Part shown: in pieces, positions 10,044 to 21,684 of the stretch
How positions within the stretch are numbered: position 1 is the stretch's first letter
Layout of the letters: each line of letters opens with the position of its first letter
Origin: Halomonas litopenaei
Lineage (GTDB): Bacteria > Pseudomonadota > Gammaproteobacteria > Pseudomonadales > Halomonadaceae
Assembly (NCBI RefSeq): GCF_017303055.1
Contig: NZ_JAEKJT010000004.1
Location: forward strand, 1 to 64,000
Length of the DNA: 64,000 nucleotides
Reading direction: 5' to 3'
Made by a program: the position numbers and the translations under genes
Notes under the pieces: generated by a model
Databases searched by the model: none
The model's input: only the letters and a program-made list of their open reading frames with translations
Told to the model about the DNA's origin: nothing

Positions 10044-10529
10044 TCAGGCAAGCGAAGCCGGGTGGGTCATGGACACCAAGCGCGCACAGCCCGCGGCATA
10101 GATATCCGCCTCCAGCTCCGCTATCGCGGCAGTGGCAAAGCCCACTCCGGCCTGCTCTCGACCCTCGACCAGCAGCCCCGTCAGGCATGCCACCAGCGGC
10201 ATATGGCTGACCAGCAACAGCGGCGCCTCACCGGCGTTGAGGGTCAGCCAGTCCACCGCTGCCTCGGGCGGGTCATCCGGCGTGATGATCTCCAGGGTAT
10301 CCATGCTGATGTTGCCCGGTAGCATCTCCATCACCAGCGCCGCCGTCTGCTGGGCGCGGACGAACGGGCTCACCAGGACCCGCAGGTTCGCCACATCGAT
10401 ATCGCTGCGGTCAGCCAGCCAGCGACCCATGGCACGTGCCTCATCTTCTCCGCGCTCGGTCAGACGTCGCTCGTGATCAGGATAGCCAGGGGCGGCCTCA
10501 CCGTGACGCATGATCAACAGCTCAGCCAT
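10044..10529 (-). CDS. sixA: phosphohistidine phosphatase SixA
   Basis: Histidine phosphatase superfamily protein of 161 aa. The RHG signature [10 protein letters not shown] at the N-terminus, the second Arg in [12 protein letters not shown] and the second His in [10 protein letters not shown] form the phosphohistidine pocket. E. coli SixA removes phosphate from histidine phosphocarriers such as ArcB or PtsH-like proteins. The ATG at 10529 overlaps the gpsA stop by 8 bp, so the two genes are translationally coupled, an arrangement common in gammaproteobacteria. Confidence 0.88.
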   Translation of the reverse strand: MAELLIMRHGEAAPGYPDHERRLTERGEDEARAMGRWLADRSDIDVANLRVLVSPFVRAQQTAALVMEMLPGNISMDTLEIITPDDPPEAAVDWLTLNAGEAPLLLVSHMPLVACLTGLLVEGREQAGVGFATAAIAELEADIYAAGCARLVSMTHPASLA

Positions 10530-11589
10530 GACGAGCCTCCGTGTCACGACGGTCCTGCTTGACGTCTTCCCGCGGAAGCACAAACTCGACGTCGCTGCTC
10601 TGCTCGTTGCGCATCAAGAGCTTGGCCATGTCTCTGGCCGGAACACCGCGGAACAACACCTGATACAGGCCCTCCGCCAACGGCATGTAGACCCCTTCGG
10701 CATCGGCCTTGTCACGTACCAGCTTCACGGTATTGACGCCTTCGGCCACCTGGCCAAGGGATGCCACCGCATCATCGAGGGACTGCCCCTTGCCCAGGGC
10801 AAAGCCAACGCGATAGTTGCGCGACAGCTCCGATGAACAGGTCACGATCAGGTCACCCACTCCAGCGAGCCCCAGGAACGTCATGGGATTGGCCCCCTGA
10901 GACACCGCGAAGCGGCTCATCTCGGCCAGCGCCCGGGTCATCAGCATGCTGCGGGTGTTTTCCCCCATGCCCAGCGCCGCGGCCATGCCGGCGGCGATGG
11001 CATAGATGTTTTTCAGCGCGCCGCCAAGCTCCACGCCATAGCGATCATTGCTGGCATAGACACGGAAATAGTCGCAGCCAAGCACCGCTTGAACACGGGC
11101 ACGGGTCTCGGCGTCGTGGCTGGCAATCACGGTGGCGGTCAGCTGTTTCTGAGCCACCTCCGATGCCAGATTGGGTCCAGACAGGACGCCTACATGGGTA
11201 AAGCCGGTCTCATCCTCGAGAATCTGGCTCATCAGCTTGAAGCCTTCTTCCTGGATGCCCTTGGTGGTGCTGACCAGGATCTGCTCCGGCGTCAGAAAGG
11301 CACGAGCTTGTCTCACGACATCGGCAAACGCCTTGGAAGGAATCGCTACCAGCACCAGGGAGGCCCCCTCCAGCACCCACTCAAGCTGCGTGGACGCCTC
11401 TACCCGAGGATTGATGGCATAGTCGGGCAAGTAGCGGGGATTGCGATGATCGCGGTTGATGCTGTCTACCAGCGAGGCATCCCTGAGCCACTGGCGCACC
11501 TGACAGCCGTTATCGGCCGCGATACTGGCCAGCGCCGTGCCAAAACTGCCCCCTCCCAGCACCGCTACCCGGGTGTCCTTGTCGGTCAT
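10522..11589 (-). CDS. gpsA: glycerol-3-phosphate dehydrogenase [NAD(P)+]
   Basis: Makes sn-glycerol 3-phosphate from dihydroxyacetone phosphate for phospholipid synthesis. The protein has 355 aa from the ATG at 11589. The N-terminal Rossmann motif [12 protein letters not shown], the segment [11 protein letters not shown], catalytic Lys in [13 protein letters not shown], and [15 protein letters not shown] near residue 255 are all family hallmarks. An upstream in-frame extension toward 11760 runs through the hairpin array and was discarded. The C-terminal tail beyond the core is slightly longer than in E. coli (339 aa). Confidence 0.96.
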   Translation of the reverse strand: MTDKDTRVAVLGGGSFGTALASIAADNGCQVRQWLRDASLVDSINRDHRNPRYLPDYAINPRVEASTQLEWVLEGASLVLVAIPSKAFADVVRQARAFLTPEQILVSTTKGIQEEGFKLMSQILEDETGFTHVGVLSGPNLASEVAQKQLTATVIASHDAETRARVQAVLGCDYFRVYASNDRYGVELGGALKNIYAIAAGMAAALGMGENTRSMLMTRALAEMSRFAVSQGANPMTFLGLAGVGDLIVTCSSELSRNYRVGFALGKGQSLDDAVASLGQVAEGVNTVKLVRDKADAEGVYMPLAEGLYQVLFRGVPARDMAKLLMRNEQSSDVEFVLPREDVKQDRRDTEARHG

Positions 11590-11691
11590 GCTCGCTCCGC
11601 AGTCGATGAGTCCACAAGGATTGTACCGAATAATAGACCCGCAGCGAGACGCATCATCCAGACCTTGCCTACCCCATACCGAAAAACGACA

Positions 11692-11970
11692 ACGCCCCTT
11701 CAACAGGGGCGTCGGCGGGCCCCTCAAACAAAGAGGGGCGTCGGCGGGCCCCTCAAACAAACAGGGGCGTCGGCGGGCCCCTCAAACAAACAGGGGCGTC
11801 GGCGGGCCCCTCAAACAAACAGGGGCGGCAGCGGGCCTCTCAAACAAAGAGGGGCGTCGGCGGGCCCCTCAAACAAAGAGGGGCGTCGGCGGGCCCCTCA
11901 AACAAAGAGGGGCAGCAGCGGGCCCCTTAAGCAACAGGGGCGTCGGCGGACCCCTGAAGCAGCAGGGGCC
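11692..11970 (-). repeat. tandem array of ten terminator-like hairpins (29-bp period)
   Basis: Ten inverted repeats in direct tandem follow pntB. Each has CCCCT...AGGGG arms (or the extended CCCCTC...GAGGGG) around an A/C-rich loop such as CAAACAAAC, joined by GCGTCGGCGGG-type linkers. Units 2-8 repeat at exactly 29 bp (about 11717, 11746, 11775, 11804, 11833, 11862, 11891). Differences between units sit mostly at the stem-loop junction and either keep or extend pairing. On the transcribed minus strand the last hairpin, ACGCCCCTGTTGAAGGGGCG, is followed by TTGTCGTTTTT, a rho-independent terminator for pntAB. The array also forms the region upstream of gpsA. Confidence 0.92.
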
Positions 11971-11977
11971 TCTCAGA

Positions 11978-13420
11978 TCAATCGATCAACGGTACCAGCG
12001 AATCAATGCTGGCTCGTGCATCGCCGTAGAACATCCGCGTGTTTTCCTTGTAGAACAGCGGATTCTCGATACCGGAATAGCCGGTACCCTGGCCACGCTT
12101 GCACACGAACACCTGCTTGGCTTCCCACACCCTGAGTACCGGCATGCCGGCAATGGGGCTATTGGGATCTTCCTGAGCCGCCGGGTTCACGATGTCGTTG
12201 GAGCCAATGATGATCACCACATCGGTAGAAGCGAAGTCATCATTGATTTCGTCCATCTCCAGCACGATGTCGTAAGGCACCTTGGCCTCAGCCAGCAGCA
12301 CGTTCATGTGGCCAGGCAGACGTCCGGCTACCGGGTGGATGCCAAAGCGCACTTCCTTGCCGGCAGCACGCAGCTTGCGTACCAGCTCGCTGACGGCATT
12401 CTGCGCCTGGGCCACCGCCATGCCGTAGCCCGGCACGATGATGACGCTGTCGGCATCATTGAGGGCACTACCCACGCCGCCCGCATCAATGGCGATCTGC
12501 TCGCCCTCGATCTCCTGAGCCGGCCCCTGAGTGCCACCGAAGCCCCCCAGGATGACGCTGACGAAGTTGCGGTTCATCGCCTTGCACATGATGTACGAGA
12601 GGATGGCACCGGAAGAGCCGACCAGGGCACCGGTAACGATCAGCAGATCATTGGACAGGGTGAAGCCGATGGCGGCCGCGGCCCAGCCCGAGTAGCTGTT
12701 GAGCATCGACACCACCACCGGCATGTCCGCACCGCCGATCCCGAGGATCAGGTGCCAGCCGATGAAGAACGCCAGGGCAGCGATCAGCAGCAGCGTCCAG
12801 AAGCCCGCACCATTGAGGTAGGCAATGGCCAGTACCAGCGAGAGTGCAGCAGCACCGGCGTTAAGCGCATGGCCGCCGGGATACTTCTTGGGCTTGCCGT
12901 CGATCTTGCCGGACAGCTTGCCAAAGGCGATCACCGAGCCGGTAAAGGTTACCGCACCGATAAACACCCCCAGCACCACCTCGACCTGGAGAAAGGTCAG
13001 CTCCGCCGCGGTCTTGTGGGCCAGGGTGGCAGCAAAGGCGGACAGACCGTCGAGGGACTCGCCTGCGGCCTTGAGATCCAGCACTCGGGCGCGCTCCATT
13101 TCGGCGTTCCAGCCGACGAACACCGCCGCCAGACCGACGAAGGAGTGAAGAGCCGCCACCAGCTGCGGCATCTGTGTCATCTCGACCCGCTTGGCCACCA
13201 GCGTGCCGACGACGGCACCGATGATCATCATCGGAATCATCAGCCAATAGTTGCCGATGTTCGGGCCCAGCATGACCGAAAACACGGCCAGCGCCATGCC
13301 GACGATGCCATACCACACCGCGCGCTTGGCCTTCTCCTGGTTGCTGAGTCCCCCCAGCGAAAGGATAAACAGCACACTCGCCGCGATCGCCGCGGCGGTT
13401 ACGAATTGTTGTCCTAGCAT
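11978..13420 (-). CDS. pntB: NAD(P) transhydrogenase subunit beta
   Basis: Inner-membrane beta subunit (480 aa; E. coli 462) of proton-translocating transhydrogenase, which uses the proton gradient to reduce NADP+ with NADH. The N-terminal half holds eight to nine membrane segments including the [12 protein letters not shown] and [13 protein letters not shown] regions; the C-terminal NADP(H)-binding domain III carries [32 protein letters not shown] and the [14 protein letters not shown] tail. It lies 16 bp downstream of pntA. Its 3' end is followed by the hairpin array, which includes its probable terminator. Confidence 0.97.
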   Translation of the reverse strand: MLGQQFVTAAAIAASVLFILSLGGLSNQEKAKRAVWYGIVGMALAVFSVMLGPNIGNYWLMIPMMIIGAVVGTLVAKRVEMTQMPQLVAALHSFVGLAAVFVGWNAEMERARVLDLKAAGESLDGLSAFAATLAHKTAAELTFLQVEVVLGVFIGAVTFTGSVIAFGKLSGKIDGKPKKYPGGHALNAGAAALSLVLAIAYLNGAGFWTLLLIAALAFFIGWHLILGIGGADMPVVVSMLNSYSGWAAAAIGFTLSNDLLIVTGALVGSSGAILSYIMCKAMNRNFVSVILGGFGGTQGPAQEIEGEQIAIDAGGVGSALNDADSVIIVPGYGMAVAQAQNAVSELVRKLRAAGKEVRFGIHPVAGRLPGHMNVLLAEAKVPYDIVLEMDEINDDFASTDVVIIIGSNDIVNPAAQEDPNSPIAGMPVLRVWEAKQVFVCKRGQGTGYSGIENPLFYKENTRMFYGDARASIDSLVPLID

Positions 13421-13436
13421 TTCGTCTCTCCGCGGT

Positions 13437-15008
13437 TCAGGACTTCTGGAACATGGCCAGCATCCGGCGTGTCACCAGAAAGCCACCCACGACGTTGATG
13501 GAAGCGATCAATACCGAGATGGCTGCCAGCAGGGCGACCAGCCAGCTGCCGGATCCCACCTGAAGCACGGCGCCGAGAATGATGATCCCGGAGATCGCGT
13601 TGGTCACCGCCATCAGCGGCGTGTGCAGAGAATGACTGACGTTCCAGATCACCTGGAAACCGACGAAACACGACAGCGCGAAGACGATGAAGTGCTGCAT
13701 GAAAGAGGCCGGTGCCACCAGACCCAGCAAGCCCATGATGACGCCGCCGACCACCAGCATGGCGACCTGGCTCTTGGTCTGCTTCATGAAGGCAGCGTGC
13801 TCAGCAGCCTTGCGCTCTTCCGGAGTCGGCTCCTTTTCCTTCGGCTTGGGCTTGGCCGCAGCAATCGCCTTGACCTTGGGCGGCGGCGGCGGAAAGGTGA
13901 CCTCGCCCTGGTGGGTCACGGTGGCCCCACGGATGACATCATCTTCCATGTCATGAACGATCTGCCCGTCCTTCTCCGGGGTCAGGTCGGTCAGCATGTG
14001 GCGGATGTTGGTGGCATACAGCAGCGATGACTGGGTGGCCATGCGCGACGGGAAGTCGGTATAACCAACCACGATAACGCCGTTATCGGTGACAACGCGC
14101 TCGTCGGCCACGGTCAGGTCACAGTTGCCCCCCTTCTCGGCGGCCAGATCGACCACCACCGAGCCGGGCTTCATGGCCTTGACCATATCCTCGAGCCACA
14201 GCTTGGGCGCTGGGCGTCCAGGAATCAGGGCGGTGGTGATGACGATGTCCACCTCGGGTGCCTGCGCCCGGAACAGCTCCAGCTGCTTCTCGCGGAACTC
14301 GGGGCTCGAGGGGGCAGCGTAGCCACCGCTTTCGGAGCCATCCTGGGAGTCCTCGAAGTCGAGAAACAGGAATTCCGCGCCCATGGACTCGATCTGCTCG
14401 GACACTTCCGGACGGACGTCGAACGCTCGCACCACGGCACCCAGGCTGGTGGCGGTACCGATGGCAGCAAGACCCGCGACACCGGCACCGATGATCAGCA
14501 CCTTGGCCGGCGGCACTTTGCCGGCGGCGGTCACCTGGCCGGTAAAGAAGCGGCCAAACTGATTGCCCGCCTCGATCACGGCGCGATAACCCGCAATGTT
14601 GGCCGTGGAAGACAGGGCATCCATCTTCTGGGCGCGGGAAATCCGCGGCACCATGTCCATGGCAATGACGCTGGCGCCCTTGTCCTTGCAGGTGTTCAGC
14701 ATGTCTTCGTTCTGGGCCGGCCAGAAGAAGCTGATCAGCGTCTGGCCAGAGCGCAGCAGATCGGATTCCTGCTGCTGAGGCTCCCTCACCTTGACGACCA
14801 CATCGGCCTGCTCGAACACCGCCTCCATGCTGTCGACGATGGTGACGCCAGCCGCTTCATAGGCCGCATCATTGAATCCGGCCGGCTCACCCGCGCCTGT
14901 CTCGATCAGGCATTCGTGCCCCAGCTTCTGAATGTGTCCGGCGCTTTCGGGCGTCAGCGCTACCCGCGCCTCGCCCTTGTGCCGTTCCCTCGGTGCTCCA
15001 ATCTTCAC
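13437..15008 (-). CDS. pntA: NAD(P) transhydrogenase subunit alpha
   Basis: Full-length alpha subunit of 523 aa (E. coli type, not the split alpha1/alpha2 form). The N-terminal NAD(H)-binding domain I shows [19 protein letters not shown] and the Rossmann motif [13 protein letters not shown] (about 171-183). A Pro/Lys-rich linker (about 370-400) leads to four membrane segments near the C-terminus, including [19 protein letters not shown]. With PntB it supplies NADPH, which ComC in the sulfolactate pathway would use; the neighbourhood may be coincidental. Confidence 0.97.
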   Translation of the reverse strand: MKIGAPRERHKGEARVALTPESAGHIQKLGHECLIETGAGEPAGFNDAAYEAAGVTIVDSMEAVFEQADVVVKVREPQQQESDLLRSGQTLISFFWPAQNEDMLNTCKDKGASVIAMDMVPRISRAQKMDALSSTANIAGYRAVIEAGNQFGRFFTGQVTAAGKVPPAKVLIIGAGVAGLAAIGTATSLGAVVRAFDVRPEVSEQIESMGAEFLFLDFEDSQDGSESGGYAAPSSPEFREKQLELFRAQAPEVDIVITTALIPGRPAPKLWLEDMVKAMKPGSVVVDLAAEKGGNCDLTVADERVVTDNGVIVVGYTDFPSRMATQSSLLYATNIRHMLTDLTPEKDGQIVHDMEDDVIRGATVTHQGEVTFPPPPPKVKAIAAAKPKPKEKEPTPEERKAAEHAAFMKQTKSQVAMLVVGGVIMGLLGLVAPASFMQHFIVFALSCFVGFQVIWNVSHSLHTPLMAVTNAISGIIILGAVLQVGSGSWLVALLAAISVLIASINVVGGFLVTRRMLAMFQKS

Positions 15009-15344
15009 AATGGATCTCCCATGTGGCCAACGTTATAGCGATTGCTTGTTATGGGTTCTTGTTATTGTCGTTTGCACCAGTGTTACCTCTACTGGCCGGT
15101 CTGCACAAGAGGGCAACGACAGTAAATTGTGCAGTGCAGCGTTAAAGCAAGCACCTGAATCCATTAAGAGAACCGGCGGCATGCGGGGTGTAAGCTTATG
15201 CCCTGCCGAGCGTCGAAGCCCGCCCTGTTCGGCGGCGTGGCGTGATCACACCACCTCTTGCGACAGTGCCTGCTACCCCGCGGGAGGTACCCTCATCACC
15301 ACGATGCGACTTTCGTCGCACACCCCGCACCGAGTCGGAGCGGC
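15009..15344. other. 336-bp intergenic region upstream of pntA
   Basis: No convincing gene is seen. The half next to pntA is less GC-rich and should hold the pntAB promoter. A short hairpin TGCGAC-TTTC-GTCGCA lies at 15305-15320, just after the hpsO-like stop codon, without a T-run; it may end or stabilise the hpsNPO transcript. Confidence 0.5.
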
Positions 15345-16331
15345 TCAGGGGTGCAGGATGATCTTGGCGGCACCGGTGCGTCCATTGGCCAGTGCATGGA
15401 AGGCGTCGCCCCCCTCGCTGAGGGACCGATGCTCCACCCAGCTCAGCTCTCCCAGCGCCGACGCGTCCAACAGCGCTACCGCAGCATGCAGATCCTCGAG
15501 GCTGTAGGTGTAGGCCCCCAGAAAGCTGAGCTCCTTCAGGGTGATGGCACGGGTGTCGGTGACGCCTGCATTATCCTGAAGCCCCAGGTGCATGATCGCT
15601 CCGCCAGGACGGGTACAGGCCACCGCCATCTGGCGAGTCGGCCCCGCCCCCACGCAGTCGAAGACGGCCTCCACGGAGTTTTCGCCTGGCGCGGCTGAGA
15701 GTGGATCCAGCGCCTCGAGTCCCGCTCTTTCCGCCGTCTCGCGCCGCAGTGGGTTGAGGTCAGCGATGCGCAGGGAGCGCACCCCACGTCCGCGCAGTAC
15801 CAGTGCGGTGATCAGCCCGATGGCTCCGGCACCGATGACCAGTACGCTGGACTCGGCCAACGGCCGATCGAGCACTCGCTCAAGACGGTGAATGCCGTGC
15901 AATGCCGTTGCCACGGGCTCGGTCATGGCCGCTACCTCGGCACTCAAGGTGGCAGGCAGCTCGATCAGGCTGCTGTCGGCGATAGTGACCGACTCGGCAA
16001 AGCTTCCCGGCCGGTTCATGCCAATCATGCTGCGGTTCTCGCACAGATTCTGGCGCCCAGAGCGACAGTAGCGACAATGTCCGCACACGATCAGCGGATT
16101 CATGGTGACTCGTCGCCCCTTCCAGGCACCTTCGACCACCCTTCCGGCCGCCTCGTGGCCCAGAATCATCGGCGGAACACGGCGCGGATCATGGCCATGA
16201 TAAGCATGCAGGTCCGACCCGCAGATACCGGTTGCTTCAACCTGCACCCGTGACTCGCCCGGCGCCAGGGGCTGAAGTTCCGCCTGCTGCAGCGCCATGC
16301 GCTCATGCCCGGTATAGAACAAGGCTTGCAT
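15345..16331 (-). CDS. hpsO: zinc-dependent alcohol dehydrogenase, probable sulfopropanediol 2-dehydrogenase (HpsO-like)
   Basis: Medium-chain dehydrogenase of 328 aa. Catalytic-zinc residues lie in GICGSDLHAYHG and GHEAAG, the structural-zinc Cys cluster in CGHCRYCRSGRQNLC (about 83-97), and the NAD-binding motif in VIGAGAIGLITAL (about 165-177). It is the third gene of the unit hpsN-SDR-ADH. In Cupriavidus pinatubonensis two dehydrogenases, HpsO and HpsP, encoded with HpsN interconvert the enantiomers of 2,3-dihydroxypropane-1-sulfonate through the 2-keto compound. The family assignment is firm; the HpsO identity rests on gene context and on recalled family membership, so the O/P labels could be swapped. 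AGGAG precedes the ATG. Confidence 0.62.
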   Translation of the reverse strand: MQALFYTGHERMALQQAELQPLAPGESRVQVEATGICGSDLHAYHGHDPRRVPPMILGHEAAGRVVEGAWKGRRVTMNPLIVCGHCRYCRSGRQNLCENRSMIGMNRPGSFAESVTIADSSLIELPATLSAEVAAMTEPVATALHGIHRLERVLDRPLAESSVLVIGAGAIGLITALVLRGRGVRSLRIADLNPLRRETAERAGLEALDPLSAAPGENSVEAVFDCVGAGPTRQMAVACTRPGGAIMHLGLQDNAGVTDTRAITLKELSFLGAYTYSLEDLHAAVALLDASALGELSWVEHRSLSEGGDAFHALANGRTGAAKIILHP

Positions 16332-16346
16332 CCTGTTTCTCCTGGT

Positions 16347-18514
<2,168 letters not shown>

Positions 18515-18580
18515 CTAAGCCAGTGGCGTTGCTCACGTTGTGACGCATCAAGTCGTTGCGCTGCGGTACGTCGCATCCAA

Positions 18581-18594
18581 TGTAAGCGCTTACA
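18581..18594. promoter_or_regulatory. LacI-family operator upstream of hpsN
   Basis: TGTAAGCGCTTACA is a perfect 14-bp palindrome of the classic LacI/GalR type with a central CG. It is identical to the core of the site at 22034-22051 in front of the LacI-family gene. It sits between the dctM terminator and hpsN, so it probably controls the hpsN-SDR-ADH transcript. Confidence 0.8.
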
Positions 18595-18609
18595 AATGAC
18601 GCCTTAAAA

Positions 18610-18634
18610 GAGGGAGGCACAGGCGTCCTCCCTC
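18610..18634 (-). terminator. rho-independent terminator of the TRAP operon
   Basis: Perfect 8-bp stem GAGGGAGG / CCTCCCTC with a 9-nt loop, followed on the minus strand by TTTTAAGG, 18 bp after the dctM stop codon. It separates the TRAP transcript from the separately controlled hpsN unit. Confidence 0.82.
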
Positions 18635-18652
18635 GTCCATGTCGCTGTACCG

Positions 18653-19963
18653 TTATCCCAGCGCCCAGGTGGACAGCCACGGCAGATAGGCAATCATCAA
18701 CACGACGATCAACATGCCGAGCACGAAGGGCACCGCGTAACGGGCAATCGCCAGCACCGAGCAGCGGGTCAGTCCTGACACCACGAACAGGTTGAGCCCC
18801 AGCGGTGGCGTGATAAAGCCAAGCCCCAGGGTGGTGACCATCAAGATGGCAAAGTGGAAGTCGTTCATGCCGGCCTCCTGAGCGACCGGCAACAGCAGCG
18901 GCGCCAGGATGACGATGTTGGGGGTGGTCTCCATGACACATCCCGCCAGTACCAGAATGCCGATCATCAGCAGGATCATCAGCCATGGTGCATCGGTGAG
19001 TCCGCTGATGCCGCTTACCAGCGTCTGGGGAATATCGAGACTGGCCAGGCTCTGCGCCAGCGGCAGCGATACCGCGATGATGGGCACGATGACGCCGCAC
19101 ACCCTGGCCGAGCTTTCCAGCATGCGCGGGATATCTCCCAGCGTCAGCCGCCCCTGGCGCAGACCGATGATGACCACTACCACCACGGCCACTGCGGCCG
19201 CTTCGGTAGGGGTGAAGATACCGGTATAGATGCCGCCCAGGATGACCACCGGCACAAACAGTGCCCAACGGGCATCCCATACGGTGTCGAGCCAGCGCTT
19301 CCAGGAAAATCGCTCTCGATCGCCTTCGAAGCCATAGCGCCGATTGAGCACCATATTGGTCGCCATGACCGAGATCATGACCATGACCCCGGGAATGGCC
19401 GCAGCCAGAAACAGCGTCGACGCCGACATGCCAAGTACCAGCCCCATGACGATGTAGGCAATCGAGGGAGGAATCAAAATGCCGGTACAGGCTCCCGAGG
19501 CGACCAGCGCACAGGCCGCCGGGAGCGGGTAGCCCCGCTCCACCAGGCGAGGAATGGTCATGCGGCCAACCGCCGCCGCGCCTGCCGCATCGGAGCCTGA
19601 GATACAGGCGAAAAAGCCGCAGCCCAGGGTGGTGGAGTTGCCAAGGCCCGTCTTGAGCCCTCCGACACTGGCCTCCGCCACATCGAGCAGTTTGCCGGAC
19701 AGCCCTGAGCGCACCAAGGCGTCACCGGTGAGGATAAACAGCGGCACCGCAATCAGCGCGAAGGCATTGATCCCCTCGAACAGTGACTCACCGAAGACGG
19801 ACAGTGGCAATGCCTCGGTGAAGGTCAACATGCCAAGCGTCCCGAGCCCTATGGCCACCCAGATGGGCACGCCAACCAGAATCATCACGACCAGGGCGGT
19901 CAGCGGCGCGTAGAAGGTCCAGTCAAGCGAGGCCGCAGCCTGCTGAAGTTCCATGAATTCCAT
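18653..19963 (-). CDS. dctM: TRAP transporter large permease (DctM type, HpsM-like)
   Basis: Large membrane subunit of 436 aa with about 12 hydrophobic helices and DctM motifs: GVPIWVAIGLG near the N-terminus, ALIAVPLFILTGDAL, GCGFFACISGSDAAGAAAVG, PPSIAYIVMG, FTPTEAAAVAVV and ITPPLGLNLFVVSGL. It drives uptake with the sodium or proton gradient, which suits a halophile. It follows dctQ by 11 bp with a GAGGTG ribosome site. In Ruegeria pomeroyi the hpsKLM TRAP genes accompany hpsN, so DHPS is the likely substrate. Confidence 0.93.
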   Translation of the reverse strand: MEFMELQQAAASLDWTFYAPLTALVVMILVGVPIWVAIGLGTLGMLTFTEALPLSVFGESLFEGINAFALIAVPLFILTGDALVRSGLSGKLLDVAEASVGGLKTGLGNSTTLGCGFFACISGSDAAGAAAVGRMTIPRLVERGYPLPAACALVASGACTGILIPPSIAYIVMGLVLGMSASTLFLAAAIPGVMVMISVMATNMVLNRRYGFEGDRERFSWKRWLDTVWDARWALFVPVVILGGIYTGIFTPTEAAAVAVVVVVIIGLRQGRLTLGDIPRMLESSARVCGVIVPIIAVSLPLAQSLASLDIPQTLVSGISGLTDAPWLMILLMIGILVLAGCVMETTPNIVILAPLLLPVAQEAGMNDFHFAILMVTTLGLGFITPPLGLNLFVVSGLTRCSVLAIARYAVPFVLGMLIVVLMIAYLPWLSTWALG

Positions 19964-19974
19964 GACGCATCACC

Positions 19975-20538
19975 TCAGTCGAAGAGCTTCTGGCCATCGA
20001 ACACGGGATCACCGCGCTGCATCCGACGGACATCGGCCAGCATGCACTGGATCACCCGCCAGGCGATCAGCAGGAAGCCCATGGGAATGGCGGCGAGAAA
20101 CAGCGCCTGGGACACCCGCAGGCCCGGCGTCACCGATCCGAACTGGATGGACGTCAGGACCGGTGCGACAGACAGGTAGAGCGCCCATACGGCCAGTACC
20201 AGCGTGCACACGTCGGTGATCCACCATCCCAATCGCTTCATCCTTGGGCCGCCCAGATTGATCAAGACGTCGATGCGAATATGGGCACGGTCACGCACCG
20301 CCGCCGCTGCGGCCAGCCAAGCAAGATAGATGAAGGCATAGCGGGCCAGCTCTTCGCCCCACACCGAGGAGTAGTTGAGGACAAAGCGGCGGATGACTTC
20401 CACCGCGATAGTCAGGATGATCAGCGCATAAAAGGTCAGCAGCAGCCAGCGCTCGGTGCGCCGATCAACGGCATCCCAGCGCAGTCTGAGCGCGTGCCAG
20501 CGGTTGTCCTTAGGCGTTGCTGTCGACGTAATAGCCAT
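19975..20538 (-). CDS. dctQ: TRAP transporter small permease (DctQ type, HpsL-like)
   Basis: Protein of 187 aa with four membrane segments (about residues 35-53, 73-92, 108-133 and 148-170) and the DctQ features VWGEELARYAF and RAHIRID. The ATG at 20538 is chosen because GGAGGTG lies close upstream. This places its first 29 bp inside the 3' end of dctP, a longer overlap than the 4-bp type usual here, implying coupled translation of receptor and permease. Confidence 0.9.
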   Translation of the reverse strand: MAITSTATPKDNRWHALRLRWDAVDRRTERWLLLTFYALIILTIAVEVIRRFVLNYSSVWGEELARYAFIYLAWLAAAAAVRDRAHIRIDVLINLGGPRMKRLGWWITDVCTLVLAVWALYLSVAPVLTSIQFGSVTPGLRVSQALFLAAIPMGFLLIAWRVIQCMLADVRRMQRGDPVFDGQKLFD

Positions 20539-21682
20539 TTGACACCTCCGCAGCTTCCAGCAATGAATCAAAGGCCTCCAGTGAACCGGCCAGCTCGCGC
20601 TTGGTCGCATCCCAGGCCGCCAGCTGGTGGCCACACTTCTCCTTCCACTGGCTGCGCTCATCCTCATCCGGGATATAGACCTCCACTCCCGCCTGGCGCA
20701 TCTGGTCGTAGGCATAGGCTCGCGCCGCCGGCACCTTGGCCAGATTCTCGCGGAAGGTCACATCGGCTGCCGCCAGCACGCTTTCCTGCAGTGCCGCATC
20801 CAGCCCATCGAACCAGGCCTTGTTGCAGGTATAGACCTGGGCGTCGGGTACCGACTGGATAGTGGAGATGCTCGACAGCACATCGGTAAACCCGAATACC
20901 AGCAATGCCTGCACGCTGGGATCCAGGGCATCGGCCACGCCCTGCTTGATGGCAGAGGAGGTTTCGCCCCAGGCCACCGGCGTGGGGTTGGCACCGGCCA
21001 GACGATAGACCTGCTGAAGAATCTGGGAAGACGGCACGCGGAACTTGATACCGGCAATGTCGTCGGGTACGCGCACGGGACCGTCGAGCAAGCCCTCACG
21101 CACGGCAACGGTGCGCGGGTCGATACAGATGTACGACAGCACCTTGAAACCGCGCTCCTCCACCTTGTGATGGACCACCTCACGCCATGCATCAGAAGTG
21201 ACCAGGTTGACCAGCCGCTGGTTGTCACCGCACCAGTAGGGGATATTGATCAGGTCGACCTCGGGGGCAAAGGCTGAGAGGTTGGACAGCGAATGCTGGG
21301 CCATGGCGATGGTGCCATTCTGGACCTTGGTGATCAGACCTCCCCCGGCGCCCAGCTGACCACCGGGCGCCAACTTCACGTACAGGCGACCGCCGGAGAA
21401 GTTCTGCAGGTTCTCCTTGAAGTTGAGTTGCATGATGGGATACGCCCGGGATGCCCCCAGCGTGTAGCCGGTGGCCATGACCAGGGTCATCTCCGCGGCA
21501 GATTCCCGCTCGGACTCTTCCTTGGCGGTGGCCGCCATGGCGCGCTCGGAGAACAGTGTTCCTCCCACCGCGCCGATAATGGCAGCAGTGAAGCCGAAAC
21601 GCGCAACGCTGCCCAGGAAGTGGCGTCGTTCCGGCTGGCTGGGCGCTCCGTCGGCCGTGGTGTCGAAGTGGCGTGCAAGCAT
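20510..21682 (-). CDS. dctP: TRAP transporter solute-binding protein (DctP type, HpsK-like), Tat-exported
   Basis: Periplasmic receptor of 390 aa. Its N-terminus has a twin-arginine signal, ERRHFLGSVARFGF, followed by a hydrophobic stretch and a cleavage region near RAMAATA, so it is probably folded before export. Downstream are DctP-type elements: APGGQLGAGGGLITKVQNGTIAM, GIKFRVPSSQILQQVYRLAGANPTPVAWGE and GVADALDPSVQ. The ATG at 21682 follows AAGGA; the upstream frame to 22006 runs through another gene and was rejected. In context it should bind DHPS or a related hydroxysulfonate. Confidence 0.9.
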   Translation of the reverse strand: MLARHFDTTADGAPSQPERRHFLGSVARFGFTAAIIGAVGGTLFSERAMAATAKEESERESAAEMTLVMATGYTLGASRAYPIMQLNFKENLQNFSGGRLYVKLAPGGQLGAGGGLITKVQNGTIAMAQHSLSNLSAFAPEVDLINIPYWCGDNQRLVNLVTSDAWREVVHHKVEERGFKVLSYICIDPRTVAVREGLLDGPVRVPDDIAGIKFRVPSSQILQQVYRLAGANPTPVAWGETSSAIKQGVADALDPSVQALLVFGFTDVLSSISTIQSVPDAQVYTCNKAWFDGLDAALQESVLAAADVTFRENLAKVPAARAYAYDQMRQAGVEVYIPDEDERSQWKEKCGHQLAAWDATKRELAGSLEAFDSLLEAAEVSNGYYVDSNA

Positions 21683-21684
21683 GA

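Noticed and set aside
11692..11970. Array with a 29-bp period, resembling a CRISPR array
   Set aside because: Units are contiguous with no unique spacers, each unit is a hairpin with a GC stem, and no cas gene is nearby.
11537..13417. 626-codon open frame on the plus strand
   Set aside because: It runs antisense through the hairpin array and pntB; its composition is that of a GC-rich shadow frame, while pntB has clear family motifs.
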